A DNA stretch of 64,000 nt, taken from assembly GCA_037893245.1 (NCBI GenBank), contig JBAIAA010000352.1:1240001-1304000 (forward strand), in the 5' to 3' direction. Position 1 is the stretch's first letter, and the number at the start of each line of letters is the position of its first letter. The notes under the pieces are model-generated. The model did no database searches. It was not told the DNA's origin and was given only the letters and a program-made list of their open reading frames with translations. Source of the DNA: Crossaster papposus. Lineage: Eukaryota > Echinodermata > Asteroidea > Velatida > Solasteridae. The translations under genes were made by a program, and so were the position numbers. Below are positions 10,557-21,859 of this stretch, in pieces.

Positions 10557-11190
10557 ATGTGCAGTGTAGATTGGAGCTGAATCCAACATTTTCTGCAGAT
10601 ATACATGTAGCGAAGTGTGTTTGTCCTATTTCAAGATTGCTCCAGTTTTATACTATTGGGGAATATAACACCTTGAGATCTTCTAGATGTGTGTAGTTGA
10701 AACAGAAAGTTTTGTTGACATTTCCTCCATATTTTCCCACAATTGTATTGTAATGCACGTGATATGCATGTACTATCTCGTGACAGCAGTTACTAATTAA
10801 AGCAGTCAATTCAGTTTCGCTACTGCCATTTAGAATTAAAGTTGTTTCAGTTTTTATTATTTTGTACATCTGTATTTCCTTAATTGAAATTGGTTGATGT
10901 TACCGTTAATGAAAAGTGACTACAACTAAAGCTTCTTTAACCCTAATCCTCCCAAATCCATTAAAATCCATACCCTTGTTTTGTTTTTGTTTGTTTTTTT
11001 GTTGGGGGGAGGGGGGAGAGGGAGGGGAACTTGGTCCTGCAGGCCTGCGGTGAATATATTTGGATTATGATGGACGTTGGCACTGCTGAGAGACTGGGAC
11101 TGATTTTGTCCATCGTGTAGTGATGAGCTGTTGTTCATCAATATCAACCACCACTTGAGTGGATTTGGGTAGATTTGGTCCTGTACTTAA

Positions 11191-11425
11191 CCAGTTCGCG
11201 CCGGAGGATGTATATACACACAAAGTTTTCCCCAGATTCAAAAACGAATGACGCATAAACAAGTCACGAGCAAGGCTGGAAATGTCTGTCAGTAGTGAGC
11301 AAGGCCGGAAATGTGTGGGAGTGCTTCCCGGTACCATTGGCCTGAACCTGCCTCAGATCGAGTTTCGTTAAAAATAATCCCGCGCCTTGGCTCGGTGATA
11401 ATAAAATAATCCCGACGCGAACTGG
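11191..11425. mobile_element. TTAA-flanked MITE, family A (full form)
   Basis: The left end is TTAA|CCAGTTCGCGCCGG and the right end GACGCGAACTGG followed by a degraded TTAA. It is absent from the other duplicated units at this position, so it inserted after duplication or was lost elsewhere. Confidence 0.75.
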
Positions 11426-11960
11426 TAAAAATGCAGTAGGGTATGAAACACCAAAGAGGCATAAAAACCAGTCAACACATTGATCAGTCTTTTACATTGA
11501 GCGATCAGTCTTTTACATCTATTAATCGGTCTTTTACATCGATCGATTGTTTTTTTTTAATTGATCGATTGGTCTTTTACATTGATTGATCGGTCTTTTA
11601 CATCGATCACCCTTTGCAATTATGTGTCACAGTTTACACATGTTGTACGTAAACCGAAACTCCGCTATAAGTTATCTTTGAAATACAATGCCTTTGAAGT
11701 CTTCCTGCCTTGACGAAAACACACACGGATTTTAAACCTTTGTTTTATTTTGACAACAAACAAATCACTTGAGGGGGTTATTTCAGTCGTATGAATCCCG
11801 GTCATCTGCAGACCACATTTAAGTTGAAATCAATGACAAATTATTTAATAATGAAACACAAACTACTTTTTGGTTTGTCAGAGATGTTACAAATATTACA
11901 ATTTAAAAATAAATCTATTGTTGAGTGAAACTCAAAAGTATTGACTGAGTACATCTTTAA

Positions 11961-12090
11961 CCAGTTCGCGTCGGGTGGCGTGTACCGGTTCCCAAGAATG
12001 CTGACCTGAACCCGTCTCGGATCGAAGTTCATAAAAAATAATCCCACGCCTGGGCCCGGTCAATGTCAAAATAATCCCGGCGCGAACTGG
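11961..12090. mobile_element. TTAA-flanked MITE, family A (short form)
   Basis: Paralogous to the insertion at 5584-5712, with the same flanks. Confidence 0.72.
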
Positions 12091-12565
12091 GTAAAAAGCA
12101 CAAAGGTAGATTTCATTGTGAAAGGTAATCTCTGTCGGTGATAGACAATATGGCTTTGTGCTCATTTCAGCTGAACAATTACAAATTACAAGTATAAAAG
12201 AAGTATGCATCTGTACATTTACTTACTTATTTACAACTTCAGTAACATAATAATAAGAATAAGAATAATAACTACATTTATATAGCGCGCATTCCATAAA
12301 AATATGTTCATGTGCGCTAATCACTCGAGCATTACTGAAACATTTGTTACTCTATTTAAACAAAATTCTCACAAGTTCTTGTTGAACAGAAATGAAATAT
12401 AGGTGAAAATAAAAATTAATTGCTTTAGAAAAAAAATATGTGGGCTTGAAATTTCTTAAGTTTAGACTTGTGCGGTAGGTCCTATTGGATTTATATTGAG
12501 AGTCTGCAATATATCATCACTAAAAATATGTAGTACATGTCTTAAGATTACGCAGTGGCTATTAT

Positions 12566-12722
12566 TACGGCAGTTGACGATCTGATTCCTTACCCAGCCC
12601 GACATTGACAAAAATATCTGGATATCGCTCTTGGAACCAGATTATTTGATAGTCAGTTTCCAAGAGTAAAAGGTTCAGAGTATTGTCAATGTCGGGCTGG
12701 GTAAGTCAAGGAATCAGATGAT
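12566..12722. repeat. Foldback repeat near GPCR copy 2
   Basis: GATTCCTTACCCAGCCCGAC pairs with GTCGGGCTGGGTAAGTCAAG about 120 bp downstream, and inside it GGAACCAGA...TATTTGATAGTC forms a second stem. Versions occur at about 6190-6330, 16820-16960 and 21180-21330. It is probably a small MITE carried along by the segmental duplication. Confidence 0.6.
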
Positions 12723-13636
12723 CAACTGCTGTAACGATAGTCACTGCGTTAAGAATATCCCTGAAAAGAGAGAACACATTGTATTGACATTTTATAGTGA
12801 GCTTTTCAGTATTTTGCCAACATTTTGTTCAGTATCAATATGTGTTATCAGATCATTTGTTAGGTTTGGTACCACAAATACATATGTTTAACTGGAATAT
12901 CCCCCAAGCCTAATCAAAATAACTTTGAATATTATTCAGTACAGGAGCTCGAATAATGTTTCTACGTTGATTTGAGAGGTGGATATAACATTAAGTTCTG
13001 AGTTCATGCTTCCTTGCATTGAAATCTCAGCATCAGTCAATCCTGGATCATTGTTACTGACAACTTGCATCTTTCGAAAAGAGAATTCCACATGGTGTCT
13101 CTGCAAACCCTTACTACTTTATCCTGGATCATTGTTACTGAAAAGTGTTGCTGGCACTCTTGTGACCGCTGTTCCCCTTGCAGGGATGGGTGGGAAGTCA
13201 GTCACCCTGGAACATTGTTCTTGACAGTTTTAGAGTGACTCCCTGCTGGTTCTTGATGTGCATAAAGTACTGCTTCTCTGCACTTGGCTGTTGTGTGCCT
13301 GGAACATTATTTGAGAGTTATTACAAAGTGATTGCTGACTACAAAATGTACAAAGTGATTGTTGACTATCTGCTGTCTCTGCACATTGCTGCCTTTACAT
13401 GGATGGCTTGCACTCATCAGTTACCAGAGAACATTGTTCTTGACAATCTTCCAATGATTGACTCCATCCTAATTCTGGATGTGCATACTACTGCCCTTGT
13501 GATGATGGCTCGGTGACAGTCAGCCCAGGACATTGTTCCTGAGTACTTGCAAGTGACTGCTGGCTCTCTGCTGGAACTGGATGTACACACTGTTAATGTT
13601 GCACGGATGCCTTGCAATCAGTCAGACTATACTAGA

Positions 13637-14963
13637 TCAATAATCCCGATTAGAACTTGCAAGCGCTGGGGTCCCCGCTGGTTCTGAATGTACCTCAACA
13701 TGCACTTGAACATGCTGCTGACTGTGTGTAGATGCCTTGCTGCTGCTTTGTTTAGAACATTGTTCTTGACAGCTGTTCAGTGACTGCTGACTCTGTGAGT
13801 GTTGTGACTGCCCTTGGCTTGGTGGCTTGCTGCTGCTTGGCCTAAAACATTGTTCTTGATAGCTGTCCAGTGACTGCTGACTCTCTGGGTGTTGTGCACG
13901 TCCTTGGCTTAGTGGCTTGCTGCTGCTTGGCCTGGCAGCGTGGTGCTCTTGGTCATTTTCTGCCTGTGGAATCACACGAAGCTCAATCTGCTTCCCTGGC
14001 TGCGATGGTTGGCTGGGATTCAGTCTTGGGCAGCAACGACAGCACAGTTTGAGGAATGAGAAAGTCTTGACTACAGCTGCACGATAGTCTGCGTTTGTGG
14101 CACTGTAGACCAGGGAATTGATTGAACTATTGATAAGCTCACAAATGTTATGACATATAATCAGAATGTTCATTTTTTCTTCAAGTTGTAGAAATTCAAC
14201 AACCTGTGAAGGTGTGGAATACATGCTTAGCACAATTACAAGAATTGACAATGCAGTGCGCATTGAGTTCAAAATGAAGAAAACAGCAGTATTGATGATC
14301 ACCATACAGAGGACCTTGCCTGCTCGCTTGGGACGGTTTGGCAACATGGGCTGATTGTCTGCGCACTTTCACTACCACATAGATGTACAAAGCAAGAGTT
14401 ACTATCAAGCAAACAATGGCAATAATGAAAGTAATCCAAAAGACGACATCATCAAAGATAATTTCTGGTAAGAATATCAGAATCACACCAACAATGATTG
14501 TAGGCACCCAGAGTCCTGCTGATATCTTTGCTGCTCGAGATTTAGAGGCTTTTTCTTTGTGTGTCAGAGGATTACGCACTGCAGAAAATCTCTCAGCTGC
14601 TATGGTAACCACAAAGAAACTAGAAACAGCAACAAACGTGTATCTGACAACTACCCATACTTTGGAAGCAAGGAAGTTGAACTTGATGGGAGAACACATT
14701 GCAAATATAAAGTCACTGGTAAGGAAGAGTGAGTCAGCCACAGCCAGATTGGATAAGTAGATGTTGATGATTGTACGCATTGACTTCACTCGAAGGACTG
14801 TGAACAGAAATACAAAGTTGAAGAGAATGCCGATTGGTGCAATGATTTCAGTACTTAACCATTTTATTTCGTTTCTTCTGTCTCTACTCTTGTAAAAGCT
14901 CTCAAGATGCTTGTTTACTTTAGTTGACAGAGTAGAGTTGTCTCCTTGGTAGCCATCAGCCAT
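13637..14963 (-). pseudogene. Class A GPCR, tandem copy 2, single frameshift
   Basis: Start (MADGYQGDNSTLSTKVNKHL), TM1-TM5 and intracellular loop 3 are read in one frame to about 14350, and TM6, TM7 and the tail in another. One extra T at 14347 (CAACATGGG against CAACAGGG in copies 1, 3 and 4) explains the shift. Downstream of it the frame is open through NSLVY, CCRCC and a Ser/Gln-rich tail with extra repeats, ending at 13637. The single lesion suggests recent inactivation, a segregating null allele or an assembly error. Confidence 0.85.
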
Positions 14964-15089
14964 AGTTCATGTACAGTGTAGCATTTCCAACATTATTTGC
15001 AGATGCAGTGCAGGTATTCTTGTTGTAAGAACACTAACAGAGAATCTTTGAGGAGTGTGCAGTTGAAACTGAAATCTGAAAGTTCATAA
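14964..15089. other. GPCR copy 2 upstream flank
   Basis: About 110 bp is the same 5' flank as in copies 1 and 4, then it switches abruptly (near 15080) to a receptor relic, marking a recombination junction between duplicated units. Confidence 0.6.
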
Positions 15090-15150
15090 GATGCTTGTTT
15101 ACTTCATTCGATAGAGTGCAGTTGTCTTCGTAGCCATCGCCCATCATGTG
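15090..15150 (-). pseudogene. N-terminal relic of a GPCR gene
   Basis: The reverse strand carries start-region codons (MMGDGYEDNCTLSNEVNKHL type) and then joins the 5' flank of copy 2. This is the third such relic in the array. Confidence 0.65.
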
Positions 15151-15537
15151 CAGTGTAGCTTAGAGCTGCATCCAACATTTTCTGGAGATACAGCAAAGCG
15201 CATTTGTCCTATTTCAAGATTGCTCCAGTTTTTATACTTATGGGGAATATAACACCTTGAGATCTTATAAAAGTGTGTAGTTGAAACAGAAAGTTTTGTT
15301 GACATTCCCTCCATATTTTCCCCACAATTTTATTGTAATGCACGTGATATGCATGTATCTCGTAACAGCAGTTACTAAAGCAGACAAATAAGTTTCGCTT
15401 CTGCCATTTAAAATTAAAGTTGTTTCAGTTTTTATCATTACACAATGTATGTACAATGCGTATTTCCTTGATTGAAATTGGTTGATGTTACCGATAATGA
15501 AAAGTGACAAAACTAAAGCTTCTTTAACACTAACCCT

Positions 15538-15606
15538 TGTTGTTGTTGTTGTTGTTGTTGTTTTTTTGTTTTTTTGTTAGGGTACGGGGGGGGGGGGGGG
15601 GGGGGA
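15538..15606. repeat. TTG microsatellite and poly-G tract
   Basis: About eight TTG units, T tracts and then about 18 consecutive G. The equivalent tract is shorter at 2688 and 11005 and replaced by (TTTG)n at 19570, showing fast simple-repeat turnover between paralogous flanks. Confidence 0.9.
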
Positions 15607-16292
15607 CGACTTGGTCCTGCAGGCCTGGGGTGAATATATTTGGATTATGATGGACGTTGGCACTACTCGGAGACTGGGACTGATTTTGTCCATCGTTCAG
15701 TACTAAGCTGTTGTTCATCAATATTAACTACCACTTGAGTGGATTTGGGTAGATTGGTCCTGTACTTAAAATGCAGTACGGTATGGAACACCAAAAAGAG
15801 ACATAAACTCCAATCAACACATTGATCAGTCTTTTTTACATCGATCGATCGATCGATCGATCGATCAATCGTTCTTTTACATCTATTGATTGGTCCTTCC
15901 ACCGATCGGGCTTTTACATGGATCGATCGGTCTTTTACATCGATCACACTTTGCAACTATGTGTCACAGTTTGCACACACGTAAACCTAAACTCCCCTAT
16001 TAGTTCCCTTTCAAATACATTGCCTTTGAAGTCTGCCTGCCTTGACCAAAACACTCGCGAATTTTCAACCTTTATGTTCTATTTTGACAACACAAAATCA
16101 CTTTAGGTGTTTATTTCAGTCATATGAATCCCGGTAATCTGCAGACCACATTTAAGTTGAAATCAATGGCAAATTATCTAATAATGAAACATGAACTACT
16201 TTTTGGTTTGTCATAGATGTAACAAATATTACAATTTAAAAATAAATCTATTGTTGAGTGAAACTAAAAAAGTATTGACTGAGTGTTTTTAA

Positions 16293-16422
16293 CCAGTTTG
16301 CGTCGGATAGCTTGTACCGGTTCCCAAGAATGCTGGCCCGAACCCGTCTCGGATCGAGGTTCATGGAAAATAGTCTTGCGCCTGGGCCCGGTCAATGTCA
16401 AAATAATCCCGGCACGAACTGG
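16293..16422. mobile_element. TTAA-flanked MITE, family A (short form)
   Basis: TTAA|CCAGTTTGCGTCGG to GCACGAACTGG|TTAA; paralogous with 5584-5712. Confidence 0.72.
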
Positions 16423-17576
16423 TTAAAAAGCACAAAGGTAGATTTCATTCTGAAAGGTAATCTCTGTCGGTGATGTACAATATGATTGGTGCTTATTTCA
16501 GCTGAACAATTACAAATTACAAGTATACATGTACAATGTAAGAAGTATGCCTCTGTACATTTACTCACTTATTTACAACTTCAGTATTGGTAATCACTCG
16601 AGCATTACTGTTACTCTATTTAAACTCACAAGTTCTTGTTGAACAGAAATGAAATATAGGTAAAAATAAATATTAGTTGTTTTAGAAAAAAAAATGTGGG
16701 CCTGAAATGTCTGAAATATACACTTTTGAGATTCGGCAATATATCATCACTATTAACATTGTAGTAAAAATTGTAGTATTACTGTAGTAAAAATTGTAGT
16801 AATAAGAATACGGCAGTTGACGATCTAATTCCCCGACTTACCCAGCCCGGCATTGACAAAAATATCTGGATATTGCTCTTGGAACCAGACTATTTGATAG
16901 TCAGTTTCCAAGAGTGAAAGGTTTCAGAGTATTGTCAATGTCGGGGAATCAGATGATCAACTGCTGTAATGATAGTCACTGCTATAAGAGTATCCCTAAA
17001 AAGAGAACACATTGTATTGACATTTTATACGGAGCTTTTCAGTATTTTGCCAACATTTTGTTCAGTATCAATATGTATTATCACAGCATTTGGTATGGTT
17101 TGATATCACAAATACATAATGTTTAACTGGAATATCACCCAAGTCTAATCAAAACAACTTTAAATATTAATCAGTACCAGAGCTCGAATAATGTTTCTAC
17201 GTTGATTTGAGAGGTGAATATATAACATTAAGAATTGAATGCATGCTTCCTTGCATTGAAATGTCAGCATCAGTCAATTCTGTATCCACATGGTGTCTCT
17301 GCAAACCCTTACTACTTTATCTTGAATCATTGTTACTGAAAACTTGCAAGTGTTGCTGGCACTCTTGAGACCGCTGTTCCCCTTGCAGGGATGGGTTGGA
17401 AGTCAGTCACCCTGGAACATTGTTCTTGACAGTTTTAGAGTGACTCCCTGCTGGTTCTTGATGCACATAATGCTACTCCTATGGCACTTGGCTGTTGTGC
17501 CTGGAACATTGTTTGAGAGTTTCTTACAAAGTGATTGTTGACTACATGTACCTGCTGACTCGGCACACTGCTGCCC

Positions 17577-19109
17577 TTACATGGATGGCTTGCACTCGTC
17601 AGTTACTAGAGAACATTGTTCGATTGATTGACAACTTTCCAATGATTGACTCCCTTCTGGTTCTGGATGTGCATACTGCTGCCCTTGTGCTGATGGCTCG
17701 GTGCCAGTCAGCCCAGGATATTGCTCCCGAGTACTTGCAACTGACTGCTGGCTCTCTTCTGGTTCTGGGTGTGTACACTGTTCCCCTTGCATGGATGGCT
17801 TGCAGTCAGTCAGACTAGAGCATTGTTTCTGGTGAGAACTTGCAAGCGCTGGGGACCCCGTTGGTTCTGCATGTACCTCAACATGCACTTGAACATGCTG
17901 CTGACTGGGCTTGGATAACTTGCTGCTGCTTTGCCTGGAACATTGTTCTGGACAGCTGTCCATTGACTGCTGACTCTCTGAATGTTGTGACTGCCCTTGG
18001 CTTAGTGGCTTGCTGCTGCTTTGCCTGGAACATTGTTCTGGACAGCTGTTCAGTGACTGCTGACTCTCTGGGTGTTGTTGCACACTCTTTGCTTGGTGGC
18101 TTGCTGCTGCTTGGCCTGGCAGCACGCTGCTCTTGGTCATTTTCTGCCTGTGGAATCACACGAAGCTCAATCTGCTTTCCAGGCTGCGATGGTTGGCTGG
18201 GATTCAGTTTTGGGCAGCCACGACAGCACAGTTTGAGAAATGAGAAAGCCTCGACTACAGCCGCACGATAGTCTGCGTTTGTGGCACTGTAAACCAGGGA
18301 ATTGATTGAACTATTGATAAGCTCAAAAATTGTATAACATGAAAACAGAATGTACATTTTGGCTGTAAGTTGTAGAAGTTCAACAGCCTGTGAAGTTGAA
18401 TACTTGCTTTGCACAATAACAAGAATTGACAATGCAGTGCGTATTGAGTTCAAAATGAAGAAAACAGCAGTATTGATGATCAACATACAGAGGACCTTGC
18501 CTGCTCGCTTGGGACGGTTTGGCAACAGGGCCGATTGTCTGCGCACTTTCACTACCACATAGATGTACAAAGCAAGAGTTGCTATCAAGCAAACAATGGC
18601 AATAATGGAAGTAATCCCCAAAACTACATAATCAAAGATAGTCTCTGGTAAGAACATCAGAATCCCCCAACAATGATTGTAGGCATCCAAACTCCTGCTG
18701 ATATTTTTGCTGCTCGAGATTTAGAGGCTTTTTCTTTGTGTGTCAGAGGATTACGCACTGCAGAGAATCTCTCAGCTGCTATGGTAACCACAAAGAAATG
18801 AGAAACAGCAAGAAGCGAGTATCTGACAACTACCCATACTCTTTGACCAAGAAAGTTGTACTCGATGGAACACAATCCAAAGTTACTTGTAAGGAAGAGT
18901 GAGTCAGTCACAGCCAGATTGGATAAGTAGATGTTGATGATTGTACGCATGGACTTCACTCGAATTACTGTGAAGAGAAACACACAGTTGAAGAGGATGC
19001 CAATTGGTGCAATGATTTCAGTACTTAACCACGCTATTTGGTCATTTCTGTCTTCACTCTTGTAAAAGTTTTCAAGATGATTGTTTACTTCATTCGATAG
19101 AGTGGCCAT
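17577..19109 (-). pseudogene. Class A GPCR, tandem copy 3, two frameshifts
   Basis: The N-terminal part (ATG at 19109) runs through TM1-TM4. A one-base deletion near 18663-18667 (GAATCCCCCAAC where the others have GAATCACACCAAC) changes frame before TM5. TM5-TM7 continue in the second frame. A one-base insertion near 18079 shifts the C-tail again; the original tail frame then runs to 17577. There are also in-frame losses after TM2 (SNFGLCSIEYNF against SDFIFALCSPIKYNF) and a shortened N-terminus. Its 5' flank is the type found beside the relics, so it represents the second, mostly deleted gene type of the array. Confidence 0.88.
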
Positions 19110-19880
19110 CACCTAATCATGTGCAGTGTACATGTGTACATAGCTTGGAGCTGCATTCAACATTTTCTGCAGATAAATCGAAGCGCGTTTGCCCTATTTC
19201 AAGATTGCATCAGTTTTATACTATTGGGGAATATAACATCTTGAGATCTTCTAGAAGTGTGTAGTTGAAACAGAAAGTTTTGTTGACATTTCCTTTTAAT
19301 TTCCCCGTAATTTTCAAAGACCTACATGTATTGTAATGCACGTGATATGCATGTATCTCATGACAGCAGTTACCAAAGCAGTCATTTTCGTTTCGCTACT
19401 GCCATTTTGAATTAAAGTTGTTTCAGTTTTTAGTATTATGTACAATCTGTATTTCCTTGATTGAAGTTGGTTGATGTTACCGATAATGAAAAGTGACAAT
19501 ACTAAAGCTTCTTTAACCCTAACTCTCCCAAATCCATCCAAATCCATCCAATTCCATACCCTTGTTTTTGTGTTTGTTTGTTTGTTTGTTTGTTTGTTTG
19601 TTTGTTGTGTGGGAGGGACTTTGGTCCTGCAGGCCTGGGGTGAATACATTTGGATTATGATGGAGGTGGGCTCGATCGATCGATCGATCGATCGTCCTTT
19701 TACATCTATTGATTGGTCCTTCCATCAATCGGGCTTTTACATCGATCGATTGGTCTTTTACATCGATCACACTTTGCAATTATGTGTCACAGTTTACATA
19801 TACGTAAACTTAAACTACTCTCAATCAAACACACATTTATTTCCTCTTCTCAATTGACATAGATACAAAATTATATAAGT

Positions 19881-19882
19881 AT
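19881..19882. other. Empty site of the Helitron at 3133-4884
   Basis: The sequence TATATAAGTA|TTGAATAAC is continuous here, while in the paralogous flank the same two halves are separated by the 1752-bp Helitron. Confidence 0.85.
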
Positions 19883-20574
19883 TGAATAACAAGATATAAA
19901 TGCCAGAGGTGGCAAAACCTTGTAAGCAGAGCTTGTATTAGGCATGCCATTAAACAAAAACAAACGAACGGACACCATAATTATAGGAAAACAATCATAC
20001 TTCTAAGCAGTAAAAAAACATATAATACAATACGGGGCTACATGTAGGATTGCCATACCAAGTCCATTTGCACATGGATACATGAAGTTTATAATAATTA
20101 CATTAGGTACAATTTAAGTTTCCGTTTAAAAATATTATATGACCTTGAACATTTAAGAGAGAATGATAAATCATTCCACAATTTAGGTCCGGAGTTTTTG
20201 ATGTTGTGTTGAAAAGCAGATGTTCAACGGTATGTTGCGGTATATTGAAATGTAAGTTAGTGGGCATACAACTTGTTATAGTTATGTAAGTTACAGTTAA
20301 GTACAAATGAGTCCCCTATGAATTCCCTTTCAAATACAATCCTTGTGAAGTCTGCCTGCCTTGACCAAAAAACTCACGGATTTTCAACCTTTATGTTTTA
20401 TTTTGACAACAAAAAATGATTTTAGGGGGTTATTTCAGTCATATGAATCCTGGTAATCTGCAGACCACATTTAAGTTAAAATCAATGAAACATTTTTTAA
20501 TAATGAAAAATTACAATTTAAAAATAAATCTATATTTGAGTAAAACTCAAAAGGTATTGACTAAGTATCTTTAA

Positions 20575-20704
20575 CCAGTTTGCGTCGGATGGCATGTACC
20601 GGCTCCCAAGAATGCTGGCCTGAACCCGTCTCGGATCGTGGTTCTTGAAAAATAATCCCGCGCCTGGGCCCGGTCAATGTCAAAATAATCCCGGGGCGAA
20701 CTGG
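20575..20704. mobile_element. TTAA-flanked MITE, family A (short form)
   Basis: TTAA|CCAGTTTGCGTCGG to GGGCGAACTGG|TTGA; paralogous with 5584-5712. Confidence 0.7.
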
Positions 20705-21859
20705 TTGAAAAGCACAAAGGTAGATTTCATTGTGAAAGGTAATCTCTGTCGGTGATAGACAATATGGCTTTGTGCTCATTTCAGCTGAACAATTACAAAT
20801 TACATGTATAAGAAGTATACATCTGTACATTTACTCACTTATTTACAACTTCAGTAACATAATAATAATAATAATAATTACATTTATATAGCGCGCATTC
20901 CATAAAAATATGTTCATGTGCGCTAATCACTCGAGCATTACTGAAACATTTGTTACTCTATATAAACAAAATTCTCACAAGTTCTTGTTGAACAGAAATG
21001 AAATATAGGTGAAAATAAATATTAATTGTTTTAGAAAAAAAATGTGGGCTTGAAATGTCTGAAGTTTAGACTTGTGTGGTAGGTCCCATTGGATTTATTT
21101 TGAGAGTCGGCAATATATCATCACTGAAACATTGTACATGTAGTTTTAAGAATACGCAGTGGCTATCATTAAGGCAGTTGACGATCTGATTCCTTGACTT
21201 ACCCAGCCCGACATTGACAAAAATACCTGGATATCGCTTTTGGAACCAGACTATTTGATAGTCAGGTTCAAAGAGTAAAAGGTTCAGAGTATTGTCGATG
21301 TCGGGCTAGGTAAGTCAGGGAATCAGATGATCAACTGCTGTAACGATAGTCACTGCGTTAAGAATATCCCTTAAAAGAGAGAACAAATTGTATTGACATT
21401 TTATAGTGAGCTTTTCAGTATTTTGCCAACATTTTGTTCAGTATCAATATCAGATCATTTGTTAGGTTTGGTACCACAAATACATATGTTTAACTGGAAT
21501 ATCTCCCAAGCCTAATCAAAATAACTTTAAATATTATTCAGTACCGGAGCTCGAATAATGTTTCTACGTTGATTTGAGAGGTGGATATTTAACAGTAAGT
21601 TCTGAGTTCATGCTTCCTTGCATTGAAATATCAGCATGCAGTCAATCCTGGATCATTGTTACTTACAACTTGCATCTTTCGAAAAGAGAATTCCACATGG
21701 TGTCTCTGCAAACCCTCACTACTTTATCCTGGATCATTGTTACTGAAAACTTGCAAGTGTTGCTAGCACTCTTGAGACCGCTGCTCCCCTTGCAGGAATA
21801 GGTTGCTGCTGCCCTTACATGGATGGCTTGCACGCATCAGTTACCAGAGAACATTGTTC

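Larger units (their letters stand above)
10557..13636. other. Flanks between GPCR relic and copy 2
   Basis: Duplicated flank sequence with a poly-G tract near 11005, a GATCGAT-rich short repeat at about 11480-11620, MITE family A copies at 11191 and 11961, a LINE/SINE tail with AAT repeats at about 12249-12320, and a foldback at about 12570-12720. From about 13040 to 13636 the DNA is decayed receptor C-tail repeat. No intact gene is present. Confidence 0.55.
15151..17576. other. Flanks between relic and GPCR copy 3
   Basis: Duplicated flank with (TTG)n and a poly-G tract at 15540-15606, an (ATCG)n stretch at about 15840-15868, MITE family A at 16293-16422, and decayed receptor C-tail repeats from about 17330. 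No gene is supported. Confidence 0.55.
19113..21859. other. Flanks between GPCR copies 3 and 4
   Basis: Duplicated flank with (TTTG)n at about 19572-19605, (CGAT)n at 19673-19694, the empty Helitron site at 19881/19882, MITE family A at 20575-20704, and an AAT-repeat LINE/SINE tail at about 20860-20930. Receptor C-tail-like DNA begins about 21650. No gene is supported. Confidence 0.55.
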
